DNA of 64,000 bases, taken from assembly GCA_023436145.1 (NCBI GenBank), contig JAEZKP010000084.1, forward strand, positions 85,075-149,074, read 5' to 3'. A program made the translations under genes and the position numbers. The notes beneath the pieces were generated by a model that was not told the origin of the DNA, ran no database searches, and was given only the letters and a program-made list of their open reading frames with translations. Origin of the DNA: Fibrobacterota bacterium. GTDB taxonomy: Bacteria > Fibrobacterota > Chitinivibrionia > Chitinivibrionales > Chitinispirillaceae. Within the stretch, counting starts at the first letter, position 1. Each line of letters begins with the position of its first letter. Positions 51,158-59,592 of the stretch are shown one piece after another.

Positions 51158-53484
51158 GGTGTGACTATGATTTTCTGTAGTGAAGATTTTCTTTTGCCCG
51201 AACTATCTATGTATCTGATAACCATTGAGTAAAGGCCAGGACTGAAACGATCCTTTGGTATCAACCAACTGTATTTGAAAGTCTGATTTGAAATGTCTAA
51301 AAGATCTCTGTGTTGCGAAGGTGATCCTTCATACTTGATTGTACCATCCAGACTATATACACGTATCTGTGAAACTTCTGCTCCGCATATATAAACCGAG
51401 TCTGTTTTTAAATGTCTTACTCTATTTGGGTAAACCACAAGTTTGCCAGGAGTATTATATGGGGGGGTGCCAGTTGGGGATCTTGTGGGTTTCGTACTGT
51501 AAACACCGGACTCAGTTATTTCTGTGCTCAGTACTGCCCAATCTGAGGAGAGTGAGAAATGCGTACTCAATTTTTTCCATAATGATGAGCCGGAGTCATA
51601 ATAGTAAATACATGAATCAGAGCTGCTTGCAGAAAAATTATTGATTGGAATTCTTAATGAGAGGGTAATGGAAAGGTGTTTTCTGTAAAAATCGCTTTTC
51701 CAGGGACCTGGAATAGTAATATCATAAGCGTTTGCCATCTGGTTTATTGCTTTGACGAATGAATATTTGTCGGGATCATTGGCTTCAATAATCTGCAAAT
51801 TCCCCCGGAGACCGGTCCTGGTATGCAGAGTTATACTGGCATTTGTATTATAGCTGGGTTGAATTACATAGGTTGATTCCGCAGAATAGGTGATATCAGA
51901 ATATTCAAACCACACTGAATATGGAAGTATCTGTGAAGGATTCCCATTTGATACTATTGCCAGAGCATAATCAGCTTCATTCCATTCGGTAAATTGATAG
52001 AGCCCATTACCGTAAGTGTCAAGTTGAACAGGTATAACCGTATCGCCATCGGTTTTGCTGATAATAACCGATGCTGCCCAGGGCTTTTCTGTTGATGATT
52101 TCAGGCTTTCTGTTTCGTTTTGAAAAAATATCCACAATGTATCGATATCTGAATCTGCTTTTTTAATGTAGAACCTGTCCATGGCATACGGGTTGATTTT
52201 TTTCAGGGAGCCAACCCGGAGGTTGCTGCTTTCCTGAAAACTCCAGTGTCCAAAAAGAGAGGCATCGCTTAAAAAACGGTTTGTATCTGCCATGTGACCG
52301 CTGAAAAAAGAGGCCGCATGAAAATCATTGAGCATGGTTGTCCAGTCAAAACCGAATGCTTTTGATGTTGTATTGATATTATGATTAAAGTCCATGGGCC
52401 CGGAGAAATTATTTTTGTGAACAAGAGTGATAAAATTGTGTTCTTTTACATGAGATGTCCTTTTCAGGAGGTAAAGCATCAGAATTGAATTGGTGTAAAC
52501 ATCATTATTGCCATTTAAGAAAGACATTTTCGGGCCAGGATTACTGAAATACATATTGGCGTAAAGGATATAGTCGTTAATATCCTTAAACATAAATTCT
52601 TCCATGGCTGTGGCGGAGCCCTCAATCCAGCTTAGTGGGAAATTATCCAGATTTATGGTGGAGACAACATTCCAGCTCATTGCATACTGAATTGCATGAA
52701 AAAACTCATGTGCACAGGTAACTCTTGCTCCTAGCTCCGGGTGTTTATCATAGCCCTGATCTTCCCAGTATAATGTGGGCCAGGTATTTCTCAATGAAAT
52801 ATAGCTTGAATAGCCGATGGAAGAATTTTTCAATTTCTCACCGAGCCAGGTGACACCATAGATATTAAGATCTTGCTGTTCTACAATTACGCCGTATCGT
52901 CCGGATGTGCCATTTTTTAAATAAGAGGTAGGGGCAGCAAGGCCAAATTTGTCTACCTGTAAAGCCCAGCAACTATCCAGGGCCCACCCGATCTCATCTA
53001 TATAATCAGGTATACCATTACTTTTTTGTTCCCGTATGCGCCAATCAACAGATGAATATCCGTAATTATCGGTACTGTCAACGGCATTGATACCACTTAG
53101 TGAATAGCTGATGTCGAAATGACCTCCAGCAGAAACAATGGTAATAAAAGAGTCTGGAATGGTGGCTGCTGCTCGATAAAGAGATATAAATTCCGGGCTT
53201 AGATCATCCCATAGCTGGATCAGCAGAAGAAAATCCTTGTCAGTAGGGCTGGCCGTATTTGGAAAAGGTATCGATTGCAGGTTCGAAGAGAAACCCCTGG
53301 AACGTTTGGTACGGGATACTTTATATTCAAGGATAGGTCGAAATCGCTCTTCCAGTGCTTTGACAGTTTCTTTTCTGTTAGCCGGGGTAGATAATTCAGT
53401 TGGAGGTAAAGAAGAGAAATGCCGGGATTTGCCGGAAATTATCTGCGGAAAAAGAAGTAAGAATGCAATAGTTATTTTTTTCAC
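51154..53484 (-). CDS. Secreted metalloprotease, MXAN_6640 family-like, with C-terminal sorting-type domain
   Basis: 776 residues. A signal peptide (residues 1-20) is followed by a propeptide-like region and a catalytic domain with the HExxH zinc motif CAHEFFHAIQYAMSW. A conserved Glu follows in WIEGSATAMEE about 30 residues later. The C-terminal 90 residues (LVVYPN...VRVYSLDGTIKYEG, then LIPKDRFSPGLYSMVIRY) form a beta-sandwich typical of FlgD-like or T9SS-type A sorting domains. It is thus most likely exported beyond the outer membrane and degrades protein. The coupled small gene may be its accessory or inhibitor. Confidence 0.8.
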   Translation of the reverse strand: MKKITIAFLLLFPQIISGKSRHFSSLPPTELSTPANRKETVKALEERFRPILEYKVSRTKRSRGFSSNLQSIPFPNTASPTDKDFLLLIQLWDDLSPEFISLYRAAATIPDSFITIVSAGGHFDISYSLSGINAVDSTDNYGYSSVDWRIREQKSNGIPDYIDEIGWALDSCWALQVDKFGLAAPTSYLKNGTSGRYGVIVEQQDLNIYGVTWLGEKLKNSSIGYSSYISLRNTWPTLYWEDQGYDKHPELGARVTCAHEFFHAIQYAMSWNVVSTINLDNFPLSWIEGSATAMEEFMFKDINDYILYANMYFSNPGPKMSFLNGNNDVYTNSILMLYLLKRTSHVKEHNFITLVHKNNFSGPMDFNHNINTTSKAFGFDWTTMLNDFHAASFFSGHMADTNRFLSDASLFGHWSFQESSNLRVGSLKKINPYAMDRFYIKKADSDIDTLWIFFQNETESLKSSTEKPWAASVIISKTDGDTVIPVQLDTYGNGLYQFTEWNEADYALAIVSNGNPSQILPYSVWFEYSDITYSAESTYVIQPSYNTNASITLHTRTGLRGNLQIIEANDPDKYSFVKAINQMANAYDITIPGPWKSDFYRKHLSITLSLRIPINNFSASSSDSCIYYYDSGSSLWKKLSTHFSLSSDWAVLSTEITESGVYSTKPTRSPTGTPPYNTPGKLVVYPNRVRHLKTDSVYICGAEVSQIRVYSLDGTIKYEGSPSQHRDLLDISNQTFKYSWLIPKDRFSPGLYSMVIRYIDSSGKRKSSLQKIIVTP

Positions 53485-53575
53485 CGAAATATGTGCTTAT
53501 CAGATAATTAATAAATTGATACAGTTTGAATGAATAAAAAATACTCTATAGAAGAGGAAAATACATAGTACTTAC

Positions 53576-53607
53576 AAAAAGAAACGGATGCCTGAAGAGC
53601 ATCCGTT
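53576..53607 (-). terminator. Intrinsic terminator (minus strand) below the TPR gene
   Basis: On the minus strand AACGGATGC (53607-53599) pairs with GCATCCGTT (53591-53583), loop of seven, then TCTTTTTG. It stops transcripts coming from the TPR gene before the protease promoter. Confidence 0.7.
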
Positions 53608-53648
53608 CTTATATAAAAGTAATATCTACCCTGTTAACTCGCTGTTAC

Positions 53649-53714
53649 CCTCTAAACGCGGGGAAGCCGAGGGAAACAGAGCGCACACAAGGGAGGTGCT
53701 CAGAGTTTAAGGGC
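53649..53714. ncRNA. Candidate structured RNA or 3' untranslated element
   Basis: GC-richer than its surroundings. CCC (53649-53651) plus TAAAC (53654-53658) pair with GTTTAAGGG (53706-53714), enclosing GAGC...CAC (53680-53687) that can pair with GTGCTC (53697-53702). Nested helices enclose purine-rich single strands (GGGGAAGCCGAGGGAAACAG). No known riboswitch motif fits. Strand is uncertain; it lies within the message of the minus-strand TPR gene, before its terminator. Confidence 0.3.
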
Positions 53715-53921
53715 TTGTTCACTTTTTATATCGGAAAATGGAATAAGACACTTTAGTGATTTTTAGTTTTTTATGCTTAATAACTAAATTACTGCCAGAT
53801 CTGTGCTTTTGTATTTCTTTTAAGAAGACTAAAGCTCCAGGAATATTCTAACGTACTGAGTACAAGCGAATGGTCTTCAAATTGGCTTTTTATAGCCAGC
53901 CAGACACGCACCAACATTAAC

Positions 53922-54686
53922 TCAGCAAACTGCATCAAACTGAGCTGCAATCGTTTCCAGGGAGGGGAATTCTTTTCTGTATAAATTGAAAATCTCTCTG
54001 GCATATTCGGTTTTGTTACATTCTTTTGAGGCATCAAGAAGGTTTTCAAACATCTCAGAGTCCAGAGGATTAAGCTTTATAGACTCAACAAACAGTGCTA
54101 ATGCATCTTCGAATTTTTTCTGATGGTAACAGATAATCCCTAAACCGCCAAAAGCTCTGGCATTGGGTCCTTCAGTGTCATTGGATTTTAGAAAAAGTTC
54201 CATACTTTTAAGCAGATTTCCCGACATCAGTTCTTTTTCTGCTTCATCCAGAATTTGGCTGTAGATGCCAATGGCTAAGGCTTTTGGGCTGGAATAGATG
54301 TTGTTACCTTGCTCGATTATGCTTTCTTTTATCGTTTTTACCTCATCAAGATCTGGATTTATTTGTAATGCATTCTCCAGAATAGGGAGAATCTGTTGGA
54401 CTTTACGTAGTTTCAGTGATGCATCGAAGAGATTGAGTAATGCATCGATATAGACAGGGTTAATTGAAACCGATTTTTCAAACATGGTATATGCATCCTG
54501 CCAGAAGTTTCGGGTCCAGGAAAGAACGCCCATATTATTGAATGCACGCCAGTTCTGTGGGTCCTTTTCTACAATTGAAACTAAAATCCGTGCAGCTTCC
54601 TGCAATTTTCCAGAGGAGATCGCTTCTTCAGCCTGCTGGTTTTCTGTCATGAATTTCTCTTCGATAAAGAATTGTTCCGGGTGCAT
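53922..54686 (-). CDS. TPR-repeat protein
   Basis: 254 residues from the ATG at 54686, which has GGGAG 11 bases upstream; the open frame runs 76 codons further 5' with a hydrophobic stretch, but this extension crosses the likely promoter of the divergent dsbD gene. About five TPR units, for example WRAFNNMGVLSWTRNFWQDA, ARAFGGLGIICYHQKKFEDA and the preceding YIDALLNLFDASLKLRKVQQ. Likely a protein-interaction scaffold. No signal peptide in the chosen start. Confidence 0.7.
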   Translation of the reverse strand: MHPEQFFIEEKFMTENQQAEEAISSGKLQEAARILVSIVEKDPQNWRAFNNMGVLSWTRNFWQDAYTMFEKSVSINPVYIDALLNLFDASLKLRKVQQILPILENALQINPDLDEVKTIKESIIEQGNNIYSSPKALAIGIYSQILDEAEKELMSGNLLKSMELFLKSNDTEGPNARAFGGLGIICYHQKKFEDALALFVESIKLNPLDSEMFENLLDASKECNKTEYAREIFNLYRKEFPSLETIAAQFDAVC

Positions 54687-54840
54687 TATTTTAATTTCTC
54701 CCTTTAATGATAGAAGCAAAAAGGCTATTTTTATACCTGGTCCGGTAATACAGAGAAATAAAAAAAAAAGAAATATACATTGAACATATACGAAATAAAA
54801 AAAATGCAAACTATTACGGCTTAAAAAACGGGGAGAGCTC

Positions 54841-56757
54841 ATGAACTTTGTCGTTAAAAAGTATTTAAAAAGCCGATTCTTCACTAAATCGTTTGTTTCC
54901 TTCGTTTGGCTCATTTTTTCATTTCAACTGCTCTCAGCATCTCAGCAGGACCTCAAAGTTGATCTGATCCCTTCAAAAAGTGTTTATCAGGCCGGAGATT
55001 CCATCATTTTTGCCCTGAAAATCAAAATACCTGAAAATTATCATCTGTATGGAAACCCTTTGGGGCCCGGTATTGGTAAACCGGTTCAGATTTCGGTTAA
55101 TGGAGCCGGGATGGTAAATTGGGAAGGGGTAAGGAGCCAGTCTGCCAATAAGTTTAGACCTCCTATAGGTGAATGGGTCTATGCATACGAAGAAGAGGCA
55201 GTCTTTTATCTCAAAGGGAAAATCCCACCCGATGTCAAAGGAAACATTGAAGGTAAAATTATCATCGATGGCCTGATCTGCAATACAGCATGCATTCCGG
55301 TTAAAAATGAAGTTCCTTTTAATATAAGTTTATCCGGCACAGCTGATTCTGAAAGTCATTTTAATGGCAATCCTGAACTTTTAAAGATCTTTACTTCTGC
55401 AAACAACTCGTTTCCCCTCTCAGCTCAGTCAGCCACCGAAACGCCATCGGTAACCGGCCTTGATCTGAGCAGTTTTAGCGTTAAGGCTCCTTCTCAGAAC
55501 ACCCTTATCCAATGGAATTATTCGCCTCTGGAAAGCAAAGTGGATTACAATGTCTGGCTGGCTATACTGTTAGGATTTATTGCTGGAATAATAATGAATG
55601 TGATGCCGTGTGTTCTTCCGGTGCTGGGTATAAAAATCATTTCATTTTCAGAGATCCGTCAGGCTTCCCGTAAAAAAGCGTTTTTGAAAAGTCTGGTTTT
55701 TTCGGCCGGTATGCTTTCAGTGTTTTTGGTTCTGGCTTCATTAGCATCATTTGCAAATTTTTCCTGGGGAGAACAATTTCAAAACCCGGTGGTTTTAGTG
55801 GTGATTATTGCCATAATTGTGATTTTTGCATTAAGTATGTTTGATCTTTTTATGATTCAGGTGCCCACCTCTGTTGCTAATATGAGTGGTAAAAAAAAGG
55901 ATGGGCTGACAGGTGATTTTCTTAACGGAATGTTTGCTACTATTCTGGCAACTCCCTGCAGTGGACCGTTACTTGGAGCGACTCTGGCCTGGACTCTGAC
56001 ACAGAAACCACCTGTTATTTTCGCCATATTTTCTTCAATCGGACTGGGAATGGCCTTTCCTTATATCCTGCTTTCACTGAGCAGTACAGTCTCCAGGATC
56101 ATTCCAAAACCAGGCAAATGGATGAATGATTTCAAACATCTCATGGGATTTTTGCTTCTCGGTTTTGCTGTTTACCTTATGATTGGCCTTCCCCAGAACA
56201 TGCTGATAAGTACAGTTGGAATGTGTCTGGTACTGGTATTTGGTGTTACTTTATTTACTCATTATGCACCTTTTGGATCTACATTAAAAAGAAAAATGTC
56301 AATGGCTGCAATAGCAATGATTATAGCAGCTTCAGGAATATACGTAAACTTCGGAATATTATTCCGGATGATCTCCTCTGATGATATCACCATCGAAGGG
56401 CAGCAAGAGGGGGGGTGGAAGGAATTCTCTGTCGATGAATTGAAAAAAGCTCACGAGCAGGGTAAGAATGTAATAATCGATTTTACTGCCAACTGGTGTG
56501 TAAATTGTCAATTTAACAAAGTGACAGTTTTAAATACTTCCCAAATAAACAATCTGATAAAGGAAAAGAATATAATCGCATTGAAGGCAGATCTTACCAG
56601 GCCAAACTCTCAGATCGAATCTCTGCTTCATCATTTAGGTTCCCGCAGCGTGCCTTTTCTGGCTATCTTTTCCGGTGATAATCCTTATAAACCGGTCATT
56701 ATGAGAGATATCCTTGATAAGAAAAAGCTGGTGAATGTACTGCAGAAACTGGATTAA
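54841..56757 (+). CDS. dsbD: Thiol:disulfide interchange protein DsbD
   Basis: 638 residues. Carries electrons from cytoplasmic thioredoxin to periplasmic partners. Domain order is canonical: signal peptide, alpha domain with the CNTAC pair (near 147-151), about eight membrane helices with the conserved Cys in IIMNVMPCVLPVLG, and a C-terminal thioredoxin domain with WCVNC (near 552). All redox cysteines are present. GGGGAGAG precedes the ATG. It is divergent from the TPR gene. The small coupled frame at 56787 follows 29 bases after its stop. Confidence 0.95.
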   Translation: MNFVVKKYLKSRFFTKSFVSFVWLIFSFQLLSASQQDLKVDLIPSKSVYQAGDSIIFALKIKIPENYHLYGNPLGPGIGKPVQISVNGAGMVNWEGVRSQSANKFRPPIGEWVYAYEEEAVFYLKGKIPPDVKGNIEGKIIIDGLICNTACIPVKNEVPFNISLSGTADSESHFNGNPELLKIFTSANNSFPLSAQSATETPSVTGLDLSSFSVKAPSQNTLIQWNYSPLESKVDYNVWLAILLGFIAGIIMNVMPCVLPVLGIKIISFSEIRQASRKKAFLKSLVFSAGMLSVFLVLASLASFANFSWGEQFQNPVVLVVIIAIIVIFALSMFDLFMIQVPTSVANMSGKKKDGLTGDFLNGMFATILATPCSGPLLGATLAWTLTQKPPVIFAIFSSIGLGMAFPYILLSLSSTVSRIIPKPGKWMNDFKHLMGFLLLGFAVYLMIGLPQNMLISTVGMCLVLVFGVTLFTHYAPFGSTLKRKMSMAAIAMIIAASGIYVNFGILFRMISSDDITIEGQQEGGWKEFSVDELKKAHEQGKNVIIDFTANWCVNCQFNKVTVLNTSQINNLIKEKNIIALKADLTRPNSQIESLLHHLGSRSVPFLAIFSGDNPYKPVIMRDILDKKKLVNVLQKLD

Positions 56758-56786
56758 GACCGAAGTGTTTCAGGGAAAAAAGACTT

Positions 56787-56936
56787 ATGAACATTAATAA
56801 CAATGATGAATTTCTATCCAGTAACTCTGATGGCATATTGCCAGATGAATATATGGAAGCTGATGGTCTGGCAGAGATTTATAATTTTGGAGATGAAGTA
56901 TCACATACCTTGTTTCCCAGTAGAATCCACAGATGA
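56787..56936 (+). CDS. Small acidic protein of 49 residues, coupled to the NHL protein
   Basis: A short frame between dsbD and the NHL-repeat gene. It begins with ATG (MNINNNDEFLSSNSDG) behind CAGGGAAAAA, a possible ribosome site, and its TGA stop overlaps the next ATG by four bases (ATGA). That overlap, absence of in-frame stops and acidic composition support a real coding sequence with translational coupling. No family recognised and no signal peptide. Confidence 0.5.
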   Translation: MNINNNDEFLSSNSDGILPDEYMEADGLAEIYNFGDEVSHTLFPSRIHR

Positions 56937-58210
56937 AAAAAGTTCTGATTTTATTTCTTTTTTTATTTACCGTTCCAGATTCAGAAACCCTTGTGTTTCC
57001 CCCTTACGGGCACTCCTATGGAATAAGAAAGGCCAAGCCGGCTCATCTGTTTATGTTGGTGGGCTCAAAAACCTTTTTTGATGACCCGCAGGGCTTGGCC
57101 ACAACCCGTCTGGAGGCATGGGAAGATACCACCACAAAAAAAGATGATGACGAAGTGGTAGTGTATGGGGTTAATTCAGGACGTCATCAGATAATTTACA
57201 ACACATCCATGTGGACCTTAGGCATATACGGAGAAAAAGGGAATGGAGTAGATCAGTTTTACAATCCCAAAGGTGTTACAGCGGATTCGAAAGGGAATGT
57301 GTTTGTGGCAGATTCTGGAAATAATAGAGTGGTACATCTTTTTAATTCTGGTAAATCGTTAAAGTGGGAGAAATCCTTTAATGGGGAGTCTTCAAAAGAT
57401 GAAGGAGTAAAGGGGCCATCCCGTATCTCTCTGGATTATAGCGGCAATGTATATGTGAATGATCCGGTGAACTGCAGGATTGTAGTTTTTTCAAAAAATG
57501 GAGATGTGTTAAATAGGTTTCCATCTAACAAAGAATACTCGTTTGTGAAAGGACCTACGGCATTGGCTGTTGCAGACGGCAGAAGCAGGTGGAGCCACTT
57601 CAATAACGAGAAGGTGCTTTTTTGCGCAGATCTGAATGGAACCAGATTGTGGAAAATTGATCTGAATGGAAATGTTATAAAAAAAATATCTCTTCCAAAG
57701 AATTATCAGGTTTCTTATGCTGCAGTAGATTATTTCCATAATATATGGCTGACTGATACGTATAACCATTGTGTTCTCAAATTGGATCACAACCTGCAAC
57801 TGCTAGATATATTAGGAGGTTACGGCACTGGTGATAACCAGTTTGTTGAACCTCGCGGAATCACTATCTACCCGCGTTTCGGACAGGTTTTTATTGCAGA
57901 GAGAAAAGGTGCACAGTACTACTGGATTGGTACTGATTTAAAGAGTGTGGATCTCTCAGAAACACAGCCAGGAAAATATAACTTGACTGTGAATGCTACT
58001 GAATTTAGCTTTGTAAGTCTGTTTTCGGTTTCCGGCAGTGACACACTCTTTTTTTTAAAGAAACGGATGATCAATCCGGGAGCGTGCAGTGTGCCTGTTT
58101 ATGAAACGGATACAAAGAAAATAGGACAGAAACAGTTGTATTTAAAAATTGAACCAACATACTCCTCATACACTTATAATGCCTGGTTTTTTCCGGTCAG
58201 TGTTAAATGA
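56933..58210 (+). CDS. Secreted NHL-repeat beta-propeller protein
   Basis: 425 residues. A signal peptide is present (MKKVLILFLFLFTVPDS). The body has repeated NHL-type blades: GVDQFYNPKGVTADSKGNVF, then VADSGNNRVVHLF, PSRISLDYSGNVYVNDPVN, and GDNQFVEPRGITIYPRFGQVF, giving a beta-propeller of about five or six blades. It probably binds a partner or ligand in the periplasm or outside. Start coupled to the preceding small frame by ATGA. Confidence 0.85.
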   Translation: MKKVLILFLFLFTVPDSETLVFPPYGHSYGIRKAKPAHLFMLVGSKTFFDDPQGLATTRLEAWEDTTTKKDDDEVVVYGVNSGRHQIIYNTSMWTLGIYGEKGNGVDQFYNPKGVTADSKGNVFVADSGNNRVVHLFNSGKSLKWEKSFNGESSKDEGVKGPSRISLDYSGNVYVNDPVNCRIVVFSKNGDVLNRFPSNKEYSFVKGPTALAVADGRSRWSHFNNEKVLFCADLNGTRLWKIDLNGNVIKKISLPKNYQVSYAAVDYFHNIWLTDTYNHCVLKLDHNLQLLDILGGYGTGDNQFVEPRGITIYPRFGQVFIAERKGAQYYWIGTDLKSVDLSETQPGKYNLTVNATEFSFVSLFSVSGSDTLFFLKKRMINPGACSVPVYETDTKKIGQKQLYLKIEPTYSSYTYNAWFFPVSVK

Positions 58211-58231
58211 GCAATTAGAGAAAGGGATCAA

Positions 58232-58885
58232 ATGGCATTACGTAAAGAAGAGATAACCCGCAAACTTCTGCATCTTTTTGCACTGGTTATGCCTGTTGGA
58301 ATATTTTACTTTCCCAAATGGTCACTTCCTTCTTATCTTCCTTTGGCAATTTTATCATTTGTTTTAGTAGGTTCAGTGGTGATTGAAAACCTCCGTTTCA
58401 AGAATCCTGCAATCCAGAAACTGTTTTTTCAGTTTTTTGGATCAATGCTGCGGGAAGAGGAGTCATCAAAAACAACTGGTTCCACCTATGTGATTGGGGC
58501 AGCAGTTTTATGCAGTATTCTTTTCTGGGACAATCCTCACATCTCTTTTATGGTGCTGAGTATGTTTATCCTGGGGGATGCTGTGGCAGCGATTGTAGGT
58601 TTGAGTATCGGTAGAATAAAGATCGGGAAAAAGAGTCTGGAAGGATCGATGGCCTGTTTTCTTCTTTGTATGGCTTTGTGTTATGGGGTATTTCCTTTTC
58701 TTCCGGGAATTCTGCAACCCTGGGGTGGTAAAGTCCCCATGCTTATTGCAGTAGCCACCTCCTTGTCCATTACCATATTTGAACTGATCCCTCTGCGGAT
58801 CACTTCGAAATTTGTGATAAATGATAATCTTGCGGTTCCGGTGATTTCCGGATTTGTGATGCTGGCATTATCAGGAACGATTTAG
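58232..58885 (+). CDS. Polyprenol/phytol kinase-like membrane protein
   Basis: 217 residues, about seven membrane helices. The N-terminal motif EEITRKLLHLFAL and the ILGDAVAAIVGLSIGRIKIGKKSLEGS block are characteristic of the SEC59/VTE5 dolichol- and phytol-kinase family (CTP-dependent). In bacteria the exact lipid alcohol is not known. The next gene starts two bases after its stop. Confidence 0.8.
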   Translation: MALRKEEITRKLLHLFALVMPVGIFYFPKWSLPSYLPLAILSFVLVGSVVIENLRFKNPAIQKLFFQFFGSMLREEESSKTTGSTYVIGAAVLCSILFWDNPHISFMVLSMFILGDAVAAIVGLSIGRIKIGKKSLEGSMACFLLCMALCYGVFPFLPGILQPWGGKVPMLIAVATSLSITIFELIPLRITSKFVINDNLAVPVISGFVMLALSGTI

Positions 58886-58887
58886 AT

Positions 58888-59325
58888 TTGAGATTTCTGA
58901 TCAGGCCCATTGAATGTAAAAATGTAAAACAAGTTGCATCTATGTACGGATTTGAAGCTTTCTTAAACGAAATAGTGGCCAGAATTACCGGACCATTGGG
59001 TTTTCGATTTATTATCCAGCCACTTGTAGCAATTCTATTAGGTATTCTGGATGGTTATAAAGACAAAAAGTCCGGATCACCTCCTTATGTCATGGCTTTT
59101 ATCACATACCCGGAAAAACGGTTACCGTTGCTGAAAAGTGCAGTAGTCTCGGCCATTAAACCAATTATTGTCGGTATAATCACTGATGCTATTGCTCAAT
59201 ATCTGATTTATAAAACAATCCATCCTATGCAGGCGGTTTTTGTTGGAACCGTAATAATTGCAATACCATATGTAATCACCCGTGGTTTGGTAAATCGGAT
59301 ATCATCTTATAAAAAACATGTCTGA
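58888..59325 (+). CDS. Small membrane protein of unknown function
   Basis: 145 residues; a TTG at 58888 or the ATG at 58942 could be the start. About three hydrophobic helices (FRFIIQPLVAILLGILDG, SAIKPIIVGIITDAIAQYLI, AVFVGTVIIAIPYVITRGLV). The segment between carries a basic SGSPPYV. No family recognised. Closely packed behind the polyprenol-kinase-like gene, so probably part of the same membrane-lipid unit. Confidence 0.55.
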   Translation: MRFLIRPIECKNVKQVASMYGFEAFLNEIVARITGPLGFRFIIQPLVAILLGILDGYKDKKSGSPPYVMAFITYPEKRLPLLKSAVVSAIKPIIVGIITDAIAQYLIYKTIHPMQAVFVGTVIIAIPYVITRGLVNRISSYKKHV

Positions 59326-59461
59326 AAACTGGTTTCCCTTCAAAAGGAATACTAATAAAGTAAATCAGCTCGGAAACGGAATCTATCTTGTTTCCAAATC
59401 ACAAATTCAATCATTTCGTGTAAGTGACCTTCTTGGCAGGAATATTTTCCGTTTAAAATAA
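59318..59461 (+). CDS. Possible 47-residue peptide, remnant of a secretion-type C-terminal domain
   Basis: An ATG at 59318 overlaps the previous stop by eight bases and opens a frame of 47 codons ending at TAA 59459-59461. Its end (GNGIYLVSKSQIQSFRVSDLLGRNIF) has the feel of a T9SS/FlgD-type domain (xVxDLLGRxIF), so this may be the stump of a longer exported protein or a real small protein. No clear ribosome site. Confidence 0.3.
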   Translation: MSENWFPFKRNTNKVNQLGNGIYLVSKSQIQSFRVSDLLGRNIFRLK

Positions 59462-59592
59462 CAAGTACCAAAACGATTATATCACGGTGCAGGTGTTAAC
59501 TTACCATGTCCGATTCAGGTGTTACATAGTGGCTGTTAATTATTTGCGGGGTGAAATCACTTCAGGTGGGGATAAAAAGCAACCTGAAAGGT

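Larger units (their letters stand above)
53485..53921. other. Intergenic region of 437 bases between the protease and TPR genes
   Basis: Holds a strong hairpin at 53583-53607 (listed as terminator) and a GC-richer, possibly structured stretch at 53649-53714 (listed separately). Otherwise AT-rich with no supported gene. Confidence 0.5.

Noticed and set aside
53789..54049. 86-codon minus-strand frame at the end of the TPR gene
   Set aside because: Mostly inside the TPR gene in another frame; no independent start signal.
54687..54914. N-terminal membrane segment for the TPR protein
   Set aside because: It would overlap the start of the divergent dsbD gene; the ATG at 54686 has its own ribosome site.
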